A DNA stretch of 24,538 nt from Conidiobolus incongruus B7586 (GCA_000697335.1 JNEM01016884.1:1-24538), one strand, 5' to 3'; positions 1 to 11,003 are shown, numbered from the stretch's first letter. Notes: generated from the letters alone by a model not told the origin. Program-made: numbers and translations.

Positions 1-1421
1 ATATTAAATAATATCCTTTTTAATTATATAATAACTCATCCATTTATAAATAGCAGTTTTAAAATTAAATATTATTTTTATATGATTTTAAAGGGTTTAA
101 AGTTAAAATATAATTATATCAAAAAAAAACTTTATATAAATATTATAAAATCACAGAATAATTGAATTCAATTATAAATTATTTAATAAATAAACTTAGA
201 TAAAAATAAATTAGTAAATATATATAGTATTAAGCAATATATTTTTTACACAAGTAATAAATTAAACAATCCAATATAAAATAATTATATTTCTTTCAAT
301 TCAAATTAATATTTTAATTAAGTTAAATATATTATATTAATAAAGAAGATAAACTTAAACTAAAATATATAATTGCCAAATATATCAATTTTATTTGAAA
401 AAAATATTGTTTTAAATAAAGAATTTATATTATTTTAAAAACCGAATATATATTAATATTACTTATCAAAAATTCTATCATTTAAATAACTCTATTAATA
501 ATAAAAAATAATAAGGTTTAAATTAAAAGGATATTATAACTTGAAGATAAATTATTAATTCTAATCTATAATTACTATTAATGAAAAATAAAGATAGTTT
601 TATAATTAACTGATTAAAAAATAATTAATCAAATAATTAAGGAAATAATTAACTATAAAAAAACCTAATTATTCTATTTACTTCAGATAATATATATATA
701 TTATAAGTAATTTTAATTTATAATAAAAATTGAGTAATCAATATAGAATTAATAATATTTGATTAATTTTAAGTTTAATTTTTTAATCAATAATAATATA
801 TTTCAAATATCATAGGTTATTAATATATTTTCAATTATTAAATATCTCTTAAAATTATTAATTATTAATATATACGAATTCAAGCTTTTAATTTAATTAA
901 TAATAACTATTTGTTTAATTAAATACAAATTTTATTTTATATTTAAATCCATATATAAATAATAAAAAAATTAATTTTATAAATATAAATATTTACAGAA
1001 CTTTAATTATTTTATTATAAATATTGGTACCAAATTTGATTTCATTTATTAAAAGATTATTTTATAGTTTTCTATTATTCAATTATTTAATATTGAGATG
1101 TAACATAATAATTACTATAATTTATTATTAATCAGAATTTTAAATATCAAAAATTTTTCAATAATATTTATAAAACTGGAATAAATATTAAAAAACTAAA
1201 ATTGGGATTTAATTGGTATATTGTATATAAAAAATAACTCTATTTAATAATATAAAGATTAATTCTTACTATATATTTTGATTTATTTGATAAATAAATA
1301 GAAGATTTATATATTAATACAAAATATCAAAAATATTAATATTAATATAAATTATATAAATTGAATATAACTTCAAAGACCATTTAAGTTATAATAATAT
1401 AAAATAAATGAATTTATTTTA

Positions 1422-1440
1422 TAAGCTTTGCTAAAGCTTA
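1422..1440. repeat. perfect 8-bp inverted repeat, 3-bp loop
   Basis: TAAGCTTT and AAAGCTTA flank the loop GCT, giving a perfect 8-bp hairpin stem. It stands out because it contains four G/C pairs in DNA that otherwise has very few. No gene is near enough for it to be a terminator. Function unknown; a chance palindrome is possible. Confidence 0.5.
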
Positions 1441-1806
1441 AAATTAAATATTTTGGAATTAATTTTTAGAAAATAAAACATAATGATTATTAATTATAAT
1501 TAACAACATATATTACAAAATATATAAAATAATAATAATATAAGAAATTCTTAAACTATTATATCTAATATCAATATAACAGAAAAATATAATAAATAAT
1601 AGGTTTGTTTTTTTGATTAAATAACAATCAAAAGAAATATTCAATTGCAAAGAAACAGTGCTTATAAAAACACAAGATAAATATATTTTGGAGCTTTAAT
1701 ACTAATAATCCAATTTTTAATTTATCAAGTTTAATATATAATAATATAAAGTTTTGGAAATATTAATATATAATATCTTGATTGTCATTCATTTTAATGA
1801 TTTTTA

Positions 1807-1852
1807 GGGAGAAACGACCTTTTTCGAATACGACTCAATTATCTGATAGCGT
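1807..1852. other. GC-richer island of unknown nature inside the AT desert
   Basis: About 46 bases with roughly 40% G+C (my count) lie inside DNA that is mostly A/T for well over a kilobase on both sides. There is no useful open frame. On the + strand an upstream ATGAT (1797-1801, loosely like a snoRNA C box) and CTGA (1843-1846, the D-box sequence) lie about 45 bases apart, and T-runs follow. This could be a small C/D-type RNA, a remnant of an older gene or element, or nothing functional. I found no known RNA family to match it. Confidence 0.25.
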
Positions 1853-4000
1853 TTATTTTTTCTTAAATTTTTTTGATCTTAATTAATAGTAACTATGGTA
1901 CAAATTGAAATATATATGATAATAATCAAAATATTGGATTAAAATTATAATTTATATAACTTTGAGTTATAATTCATATAAATTCAATCCAAAAATAAAC
2001 TAATAAAAAGTTTATACATTGAATCACTTATTTTTAGTTTATAAAATAATCATCTAGCCAATTGGTATATCAATTATTTTAATGTGTATAAAAGAATATA
2101 TTCTGTAATATTATAAAATTAAAAATAATTCTTGGATGATTTAATAAAACAAAACGTTTTTTGGACTTAATATAATGAATTTTATTAAATAATAAATTTA
2201 ATTTATATATTATACGTTTAAAATAAAAGAATATATAGTGTTTTTATAAAACTAAAATATCTTTCCAAATTAATTAATAAAAAAATTACTATAAAATATA
2301 AATATAATCATAATCAAATTTAAATATATAATAATTTAGATCATCAAGGTTTAATATAAAATTTTATTTCAAAATAATATGAATTTAAACAAATAATAAA
2401 TTTATAAATTTCTGATTTTTCAAATAAGTTACTAATTATAAAAAATGAATAATAAAATTAAATATATAAAGAATCAATAATTTTGAAATATATAAATATA
2501 TAATTTATGTTTTTTTCTGTTAATATATTTTTAGTTAAATATTTATAGCTAAACTTAACAATATATAAATTTAATAATAATTATCAAAATTGTTTTATAT
2601 TAATATTATTAAAACTCAACTATAAACCTTTTAAAATCTTTTATAATTTATAAAAAATTTCAAAAATAATATTTTATTTAAATCTTTAATTCCTTGCTGA
2701 ATTTATTATTTTAAAATTTTAAAAAAGATTAGATAAAATTTATATAAATCTAGAAATCCAACTCTTATTGATATTTTTAATTAATTTTTTAAGGAAAAAA
2801 TTAAAAATTACTTTTTGATCTTAATTAAAAATTATCTAATTTATTTAATATTTATTAATAGATATTTATTATATAATAAATTTTAAGGTTATATTATTTA
2901 ATTAAAATATAAAATATTTATCTTATATAGTAATAAAAGCTAAGAAAAAAATTAAAATAATTATAACAAAATAAAACCTATTAAAATATTATAGAAAATT
3001 AAATATTTTTAGTAAATTATTATAAACTGATTAATTTTAAATTGATTTATATAATTTTTTATTTAAAAATAAACAAAATATTATATTTAGATAAAATAAT
3101 CCTTTTTATAAATTATTATAACCAAATATTTATTAAATACACTAATATTAACTACTATAAAAGATTATGATAATATATAATCTTGTTATTTAATTTTTAA
3201 ATATAAACAATATAATAATAGGTTTTGTATTATTTATTTATTTTATATAATTTCTAATTGGTAATTTTATTATTATTTAAAGATATTAATAATTTTATGT
3301 AATAATTATAAAGTATATAAAGTTAAGCTTATAAAAGTCTTTATATCTAAAAAACTAAAAAAAAACTACAATATCTAATATATTCACTATATTATAACTT
3401 ATATGATTATAATTGTTTTAAGTAATTAAAAAATATACTTATATAATTAAATTCTTGCAAATAAATTAAATTGGTTTATGAAACATGAAATTTCAATTTT
3501 TAAAAAAAATTGTTTTTTAGATATTAGAAACTTGCTAAAAGTATAGCAAAGAGCTATTAATAATAAATAAGAAAATTATTTTTATATTATAAATTAATTT
3601 ATATAAATTATATATAAATATTGTTATTTTTTTTGAAATTATGCTATTATTAAGTTACTATACTAATAAATTAATTAATCTATCAATATAATTCAATAAA
3701 ACTGATGGCTAATTAATATATACAAAAGGTATATTAATTTGAATATAAAATTATAAAATTAAAATAATTAAATAAATATATTCAAGTTATATATATTATT
3801 ATTTTAATATAGTTTTAAATGAAATATTAATTAAAAATAATATAATATAAAGAATAATGATAAAATTGTAAAATTAATCACTTCTAAAGGTTAATATAAA
3901 AATTATAGAATAGTTTTTTGTGATGATTAAATTGATAAAAATTGATATTTAATATTAATTAATTGAACCTTTTCAATTTTTTATCAACAATCTTGATTTT

Positions 4001-4011
4001 GATTACTAATC
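4001..4011. promoter_or_regulatory. Yap1/Pap1-type dyad upstream of the intact + strand OYE gene
   Basis: GATTACTAATC is a perfect dyad around a central C and contains TTACTAA, the consensus (TTASTAA) for fungal Yap1/Pap1-type AP-1 factors. It lies about 250 bp before the ATG at 4262. In yeast, OYE genes are known targets of the oxidative-stress factor Yap1, so the site fits the gene. The 7-base core alone is common by chance in AT-rich DNA; the full 11-base dyad is not. Binding here is inferred. Confidence 0.4.
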
Positions 4012-4172
4012 GAAGTGATACAAAATTTAAATTTATTCAAATTTGAGATTTTCAACATATAAAAAAATGATGCCATTCCAAAAAAAATTCAATATAACTT
4101 ATTAGCAATAAACTTTAGCTGATTTGAGTTGAATTATTCAAATATAATGATTTTTATTGTAGATGAAAAAAG

Positions 4173-4182
4173 TATAAATACT
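4173..4182 (+). promoter_or_regulatory. TATA box of the intact + strand OYE gene
   Basis: TATAAATACT begins 89 bp upstream of the ATG at 4262. The same ten bases occur 82 bp upstream of the other intact copy (22333-22342, minus strand), and TATAAATACC precedes the gene at 15003. A shared 10-mer at a similar distance supports a real core promoter element despite the AT-rich background. Confidence 0.6.
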
Positions 4183-4261
4183 CGAATTTTATTGTTGATT
4201 ATTAAATCATCAGCATATTTAATCAACTGTATTATATTAGCCTTGTCTTTACAAAATCAAA

Positions 4262-5437
4262 ATGGTTAACAATCCTACTCAATTTTACCACTCTATCGCT
4301 GCTATTCCTGGTCAAGCTATATTGAAGAAAGGCCAAAAGATCGAAGATGTACCCAAATTATTACAACCTTTTACCATCAAATCTGTCACTTTACCCAATC
4401 GATTAGTCGTCAGTCCTATGTGCATGTATTCATCTGAAGATGGTTATTTGACTGATTTCCATCTTGCTCACTATGGTCAATATGCTTTGAATGGAGCTGG
4501 TTTGATCATTGTTGAAGCTACTGCTGTCCAAGCTAATGGAAGAATTACTCCTTATTGTACTGGTATTTATCATGAAGAACATGTTGAAGGTCACAAACGA
4601 GTAGTTGATTTGGTTCACAATCTTGGTGGTAAGATCGGTATTCAAATTGCTCATGCTGGTCGTAAAGCCAGTACTTTCCCTCCTTTCTTCCCCAATCCTA
4701 AAGGAATCGTTGGACCTGAAGATGGTGGATGGAATGTAGTTGGACCTTCTGATGAAATTTGGGATACTGAAGGTTTTATTAAACCACAAGTACTCACCAA
4801 AGATCAAATAAAAGAGTTGATCGAATCATTCAAAGTAGCAGCTAGAAGAGTGAATGATGCTGGCTATGATGTCCTTGAAATCCATGGAGCTCATGGTTAT
4901 CTCATTCACTCCTTCCTCAGTCCTGTTTCCAATCATCGTACAGACGAATATGGAGGTAGTTTTGAAAATCGAACTCGATTCTTATTAGAATTGATTGATG
5001 GAGTGACTCAAGTATGGCCTAAAGAAAAGCCATTATTTGTCAGATTGAGTTCAACTGATTGGGTTGATCAAGAAGAAACGTGGGAATTGGAACAAACTGT
5101 CAAACTTGCTCATCTCTTGAAAGAGAAGGGAGTTGATTTGATTGATTCATCCTCCGGTGGTAACTCTCCAAGACAAAAGATTCCAGTTGGATCTCGTTAT
5201 CAAGTTCCTTTCGCTCATAGGATCCGTGAAGAAGTTGGTGTATTAACTGGAGCAGTTGGCTTAATTACTACTCCTTCTGATGCCAATGCTATTTTGGAAG
5301 AAGAAAAAGCTGATTTGATCTTTATTGGACGAGAATTTCTGAAAGATCCTAGCTTTGTCAAGAGAGCTGGAGTTGAATTGAATCAGAGTGTACAATGGTT
5401 AACTCAATATCATTACACTCAACCCAATCATAAATAA
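4262..5437 (+). CDS. Old Yellow Enzyme family NAD(P)H:flavin oxidoreductase (YqjM-like), intact copy A
   Basis: A complete 391-residue, intronless flavoenzyme of the OYE superfamily, close in type to bacterial YqjM and thermophilic-like ene-reductases. Such FMN enzymes take hydride from NAD(P)H and reduce activated C=C bonds, as in alpha,beta-unsaturated carbonyls, probably in the cytosol for detoxification. The TIM-barrel signature motifs are all present: PMCMYS (Cys54 and Tyr56, the flavin-tuning Cys/Tyr of the YqjM class), HAGRKAS near 131-137, the substrate-binding pair in HGAHGYL (His208, His211), DEYGGS at 228-233, VRLS with Arg261, and the FMN-phosphate-side IGREFL with Arg357. Length is normal, with no signal peptide or membrane segment. 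The start follows a TATA box and aligns with the MVN start of copy B. The two intact copies are about 80% identical by eye, with A one residue shorter after GGW. Physiological substrate unknown. Confidence 0.95.
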   Translation: MVNNPTQFYHSIAAIPGQAILKKGQKIEDVPKLLQPFTIKSVTLPNRLVVSPMCMYSSEDGYLTDFHLAHYGQYALNGAGLIIVEATAVQANGRITPYCTGIYHEEHVEGHKRVVDLVHNLGGKIGIQIAHAGRKASTFPPFFPNPKGIVGPEDGGWNVVGPSDEIWDTEGFIKPQVLTKDQIKELIESFKVAARRVNDAGYDVLEIHGAHGYLIHSFLSPVSNHRTDEYGGSFENRTRFLLELIDGVTQVWPKEKPLFVRLSSTDWVDQEETWELEQTVKLAHLLKEKGVDLIDSSSGGNSPRQKIPVGSRYQVPFAHRIREEVGVLTGAVGLITTPSDANAILEEEKADLIFIGREFLKDPSFVKRAGVELNQSVQWLTQYHYTQPNHK

Positions 5438-5481
5438 TATTTAAAGAGCTTAGTACTATACTAATGTCTTCTAAGTGGTTC

Positions 5482-5487
5482 AATAAA
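5482..5487 (+). terminator. possible polyadenylation signal for OYE copy A
   Basis: AATAAA occurs 45 bp after the stop codon. The distance is sensible for a fungal 3' UTR, but this hexamer is frequent by chance in such AT-rich DNA, so position is the only support. Confidence 0.35.
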
Positions 5488-6920
5488 TTATTTTATATTT
5501 TAGAAGGATTTATAAAATTTATCTACTACATATTTTTTAATACTGACCTAAATAGCATCTATCATAAGCTAATATCAATTTTAGTGTTTTGAATATGAAA
5601 TAGTTTGTAATAGTGAAAAAAATACATAGTAAGCATTTTATTTATTAATTACCAAGTTATATAAAGATAAAATTATTAGTTTACCAACCTCATTTTATTG
5701 AAAATTTGATCAATGCAGAATTATTCTTTTAGAGAACAATGCTAATAACAAAAGTCTTTGAATTATTAATAACCCAAACATTTTCAATAGTATTTTCTAT
5801 ATTATCTTAATATTGATTTAATAAATAATTTTATTAAAATTAGAATGGAAAATTTTATTCCATTTGAACATACTAATCATTTAAAATATTTTACTATATG
5901 TTTATTTTAAATAAAATTTCAAGAAATTATATTTACACCCAAGAATTCTTATTATTATTTTTATATTGATGATCCCTTCCAATAATGTTAATTTTTTTTA
6001 ATATATTACGAATTCAATATATCAAAGTTAATTCCTCATTGATCAATAGCAATAAATAATTATGTTCAAACACCAGTTTTCAAGTGAATAAAGAAAACAA
6101 TGAGGCTACTTATGAGACAATCATTTCGTAATATACTTTAATCCAATATTTTAACAAACTTTAAAAAAGTTACATTTGAATGATTGCATTCTATTTTTGA
6201 TTCATATAATTATTTTTTAATCTATAATGAAATAACCATTTAAATGTATATTATTCAATAAAGTTATCAATTAATTTCAAAACTTGGGTGTTTTTATTTA
6301 TAATATGAAAAGATTATATAATATAAATAGAATTTGAAATTAAAATTAAAATTAAATTAGATAAATTAGTTACTAAATATAGTTATAATGTAATATTATT
6401 TCATAATAGAAAAATGATACGATTTTAGTTTAATCTATGATATATTTAGAATATTAATTAATATCTATAATTTCAATAATATTGTTAAATTTATATTTAA
6501 CTGTGAATATTATTCATTACTAATTATGCTTTAAAAAATAAATAAAAAACAATTAGCCAATTTCCAATTAAAATGACGAAATAGTTATATCAGTTTTAAT
6601 AAAGAATTTTCTGTAATATCACGTTTATTTTTACCAAATATAATTAATAAGGTTTAAAATTATAGAAACTATGATGACTAGATAAATTTAATTGAATTAA
6701 TAATATTGAACTGGTAATATTTATTCATTTTGTCATATTTTCTAGGTATATTTTTGCATGTTGTATATTTATTTCATTTAATATTTTCATCAAAAACCAA
6801 TTATAGAGAGCTCATAGAAAAAGAGATAGGAAATTGATATAATCAGTCTGACAAACATCATTTGTAAGTACTTGATTGTTAAATATTCTTGACAACAACA
6901 ATTCTCAAATTTCAAAATTT

Positions 6921-6935
6921 ATGATTAGTAATCAT
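6921..6935. promoter_or_regulatory. 15-bp dyad containing a Yap1/Pap1-type site upstream of the decayed OYE copy
   Basis: ATGATTAGTAATCAT is a perfect inverted repeat around a central G. Its inner 11 bases, GATTAGTAATC at 6923-6933, equal the reverse complement of the dyad 251 bp upstream of copy A. It sits about 810 bp before the start of the decayed copy, so it could be a relict of the old promoter or may serve nothing now. Confidence 0.35.
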
Positions 6936-7745
6936 CTAAAAAAAATTAAAATTGGTATGATTTTTGAAAATTTTTCTAGATTCCTGTTTCCATTACAGAT
7001 CCAAATTACTTGGAATATTAAATGGCTAAAAATTTTTTATTAACAGAAAAGTCTTAAAAATGAATCACATGATCAAACTATAATATATGGTGTCGAATAT
7101 TTTTCATTTCACAGCAACCTAATGGAAAAAATTTTTGAATGCTATCTTGGCGAAAATTCCCCCCTATGTTAATGAATATAAATTAAATGCAAGATTTAAA
7201 ATTTGACTTGGATCAATGGAATTTCAGATGATTATAATTTTTGTAGTAACTCACAAGGGTACTGGGAACTTTATTTTTGGAGACAGTGCTTTCAATAACT
7301 CATCTTTAATGAATCTAGTGCAATGATGTAATACTCGAAATAATCTAGAGTCTATAATTTTATTAAATATTTAAATATTTTGATAATATAAATTTGAAAT
7401 ATAGCACAAATTTCATTGCTGAATGAAAAAACTTGCTATAACTATCTATATATTAATACTTTAACCTTCAGAATAATTTGACAAAATGACTGTCCTAATC
7501 TAAATTTCCAACCAAATATAAAAAGTTTTATACTAAATTAGAAGATTTCCATCTCTTGGCAACAAATTCACATATCAACTTTAAATTTCAAAATTAAGTT
7601 TTGACGCTCTACTTTGAATACTATGAATATTTGAAAAATTCTAAATATATAGAATCAAAATAAATTTTTACTCTTTTTAAAGAAATATTGATATTTAAAA
7701 TTTAATATTTCAATCCTATCTATCTATATTGAAATAACAAGGAAA

Positions 7746-8787
7746 ATGGTTAATAAAACACAATTTGATTACACAGTTATAATTGATTCAGGTTCAGCTT
7801 CGTCAAATGGTTATAAAAAAGGTGAGGATTGGACAAAATTGTTCCAATCGATTATCATTATAAATATGATCTTAACTAATAGAATTGTGGTGAGTCCTGT
7901 ATGTACGTACTCATGTGGAGAAGGTTACCTAATCAATTTTCATCTTGTTCACTACGATTAATTCACAATCGACGGTGCCAGATTGATTATGGTTGAGGCT
8001 ATTGATATCCAATCCAACTGTAAAATTACGCTCCATTGCCTTAGTATTTTCTATGAAGAGCATATCGAGATTCATAAGTGGGTAGTTGGCTTATTTAATA
8101 ATCAGGGTGGTAAAATCGGTACTCAAACCGCACACAACGGCCGCAAAACTATCATATTCCCTCCATTTTTGGCATCTAAAGGAAAAGTTGATGTCGAAGA
8201 TTGAGGCTAAACCAATGTAGTCAGAGTTTCGGAAGAAATACGCAATGTTAAGGGATTTATTTAATCTTAAGCACTTACTAAATATGAAATCAAGGAAATC
8301 ATTGAATCTTTCAAGGCTACTGCTGGAATGAATGATTCGTTTCGTCTCCAACCATCGCACCAACAAGTATGGAGATATCTTTGAAACTAAAATTCGTTTG
8401 TTGATAGAATTTATTTATGGTGTCAATGAAATTTGGCCTAAGCAGAAACTGTTATTCGTCATATCGAGTTCGATCGATTTGGTCAATCAGCAAGACACTT
8501 AGAAATTGGAACAAACTGTCAAACTTGCTTATCTCTTGAAAGAGAAGGGAGTTGATTTGATTGACTCATCTTATGGTGGCAACTCCGCCAGGCAAAGGCT
8601 TCCAGTTGAACTTTGTTATTAAGTCCCTTACTCTTACAGAAATCATGAAGAGGTTGGTGTCTTAACCAGTATGATTGCCCTATTTACCACTCCTACGAAT
8701 ACCAATCTGATTTTGGGAGTGAAAAAAACTAATCTAGTCATTATCAATCATAAATTTCTTTGTGATCCTAGTTATCTTACTTTGTAA
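7746..8787 (+). pseudogene. heavily decayed OYE (YqjM-like) pseudogene P
   Basis: The start (MVNK), the VVSPVCTYS flavin motif (Cys kept), EEH, GGKIG and the NGRK remnant of HAGRK align in order with copy A, so this is a dead OYE gene on the same strand. Several in-frame stops interrupt it, arising mostly where A has Gln (CAA) or Trp (TGG) codons: positions equivalent to A residues 73, 157, 174, 176, 274 and 314. About 70 bp are missing around 8336-8345, removing the HGAHGYL segment with both active-site histidines. Homology fades after about 8787, before the last 25-30 residues of A. Nucleotide identity to A is about 70% by eye except in one nearly identical 67-bp patch. No functional product is expected; transcription is possible. 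Confidence 0.9.
8504..8570 (+). repeat. 67-bp near-identical patch shared with OYE copy A (5085-5151)
   Basis: By direct alignment 65 of 67 bases match positions 5085-5151, differing only at 8530 and 8565. The 64 bases covering this patch's upstream flank match at about 46/64, and downstream identity again falls to near 70%. Across nearly the same interval (about 69 bp) copy A matches the intact minus-strand copy at only about 70% and the other pseudogene at about 78%, so protein conservation does not explain it. A short gene-conversion tract is the simplest reading. Confidence 0.85.
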
Positions 8788-11003
8788 TTTAAATAATGGC
8801 TATTTTTGGAATTGAAAAAAATAGATATTTTAATATATAATATATAAAAATAAATATATAATATAAAATCAATACTCACTTTAATCATTAATCACCTTTT
8901 GCTGTTGTTTTGGTAAATTCCTAATTTAAAAAACAGTTTTTTTATTAAAGACTGAAATTAGATATTTTATAAACTAATTAAATTTTTTTGTAAATATTTT
9001 CTTTTTTATAAGCTAGTTTTTTAATTACTTAAAACAATTATAATCTCAGTTATAATTTGAAGAATGTATTAAATATAGTAGCTATTTCTAGTTATTTTTA
9101 ATTAGAAAATTTTTTATCACTTTATATATTTGTTATAATATATTTTCTTTATTAATCCATTAATTTATTATTATTAATTACTTAGTAATTTAATCTGCAC
9201 TTATTGCCTTTAAGAAACAAATTATTTAAATTAAGGTATTAATTACTAATTAATTTGAAGATATTATTCTTTACTAACAAACCTTTTTAAATTTACAATA
9301 ATTTGATTAATAATTTTATCTTATATAATATATTATAAATATTCAATTTGCTTAAAAATTATACTTTAAGCAGATATTTATTTTTATATTAATAAATCAT
9401 ATTAATTATTATCAAATAAAATAATATAAACTTTTCATTAAAATTTTAAAAAAAATTATAATATGGAATTAGCAATTTAGTGAATCAATATTTGGTAAGA
9501 TTAAAGTAAACAATATTATTCTTTTTTTTTATTTAATTTATATCTAACACTATATGGTGTCTTATTTTTATTAGGCTTTTTCTATAATATCTTAAGATTT
9601 ATATTAAAGAATAATTTAAGATTTAGTTATAGAATTTTAATGGTACTTATGATATAAAATCTTATAAATATATTTAGAGAATATTTTATAAAGTTACTTG
9701 AGTTTATAATTAACTCATACTTATTTAGCCTTTATAATATTTTATAATTATTATATAAAATAATAATTTTTTTTACATTATATTTAAAATATCAATTAAA
9801 AATATTTTATTTAAAAAAATTATATAAAATTTATTATTAATTAATTTTTCAATAAGAATTAAGTAAAAGTAACATATTTTATTATAGTTTGTTTTAATAA
9901 TAAAAATTTGCTTTTAAATAAAAAATATATATAATATTTATATAGCTAAAATTAAAATATATTGATAATTCTTTTATTAAAATAAAATTATATTATTTAA
10001 TATATTTTTTACTCTATTAATAATAAAAAAAATAATATTTAAAATTAATTTTCTAAATTTTAATAAGTTTTAAATAATTTCTCTCTTAATTTTAAAATAA
10101 TTTATCTAATAATAAATAATAAATTTATATAATATTTTATTTTTAAAAACTATTTATAAATTTTAAATAATTTATATTTAAGTTTTAAAAAGATGATTTT
10201 TAATTAAAAAGGCTATTATATATATATTTTATTTTTTATAATTAATAATTTTTTTTGAGAAATCAAAAATTAGAAAATTTTCCATCTTTTCAAATTTAAA
10301 ATAATATTTAAAATATTAGTTATGAATCAAATTTGAATATTGAATGATATTATAATATTATTATAATTTAATTATATACAAGTAAATTAGTGAACTAATT
10401 TTTAATAGATTTTAATTAATTATTGAATTTAAAATTAATAAGTATTAATAATATTATTTATATAACTTCATATATTTAAAATTATTTTCAAAACCTGAAT
10501 ATTAATCAATTAATTTAATATTTAATTTTATATTAATTGAAAGGTATTAAAAATAATTAATTAATAAAATTTATATTATAATTATGAATAGTTCTTAATA
10601 CTTAGTTAAAATTATTATGATAATTTATCTATATCAAATTGGTATTTTAGATCAATAAAAAAATATTATTTTATTATTTCTTTTTGATATATCCATATAA
10701 AACCTCAAAAAATAAAGAAATTATTATATTTCAATGAAATATTGGTAAAGTATTATATTAAGATATCAACAGTCCAATAAAATAAATGTTATATAATAGT
10801 ATATTTTAAAGCATTTAAAAGTTTATATGATATTACTTAGATTATTTAAAAATTAATATTAAGATGAATTATCTAATTGGATTACTTTTTAAAATTTTAA
10901 ATTATTACAGTATTTAGTATTAGATGAAAAATAATTAATAAAATTTTAAACTCTTATAATTAGTATGAATAGTTAAGACAAATGATTTATTAATACAGTG
11001 AAT
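8788..11003. other. AT-rich gene desert between the + strand OYE pair and the housekeeping block
   Basis: Again nearly all A/T, with long A and T runs and no supportable open frame or RNA gene. It ends abruptly at the 3' end of the CENP-H-like gene, where coding-like composition begins. I saw no mobile-element ends. Confidence 0.7.

Larger units (their letters stand above)
1..4000. other. AT-rich gene desert, left flank
   Basis: This stretch is almost entirely A and T, with G and C mostly as isolated bases. No long open frame and no recognisable protein or RNA gene was found on either strand. It is poorer in GC than the intergenic DNA close to the genes, for example 14324-15002. I saw no terminal inverted repeats, target-site duplications or polyprotein-like coding that would mark a mobile element. 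The only local exceptions are a GC-richer island near 1807-1852 and a perfect hairpin at 1422-1440, listed separately. It could be AT-drifted, inactive intergenic DNA. Confidence 0.7.
5438..7745. other. long intergenic stretch between OYE copy A and its decayed neighbour
   Basis: No gene could be supported here on either strand. The stretch is less extreme in AT than the deserts, especially about 6820-7560, where G/C-richer words such as the C-run near 7161 occur with stops in every frame. That texture suggests old, decayed sequence rather than desert DNA, but I could not recognise a parent gene. It carries the dyad at 6921-6935. Confidence 0.6.

Noticed and set aside
4430-4807. Open frame antisense to OYE copy A (and matching ones at 8091-8366, 20322-20588 and 21868-22074)
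   Set aside because: The same antisense shadow recurs in each paralogue because the sense protein is conserved; it has no start context or family match.
6300-9260. TTACTAA words scattered through AT-rich DNA (for example near 6370, 6515 and 9243)
   Set aside because: They lack the full GATTASTAATC dyad, are not near a gene start, and the 7-mer is expected often by chance at this composition.
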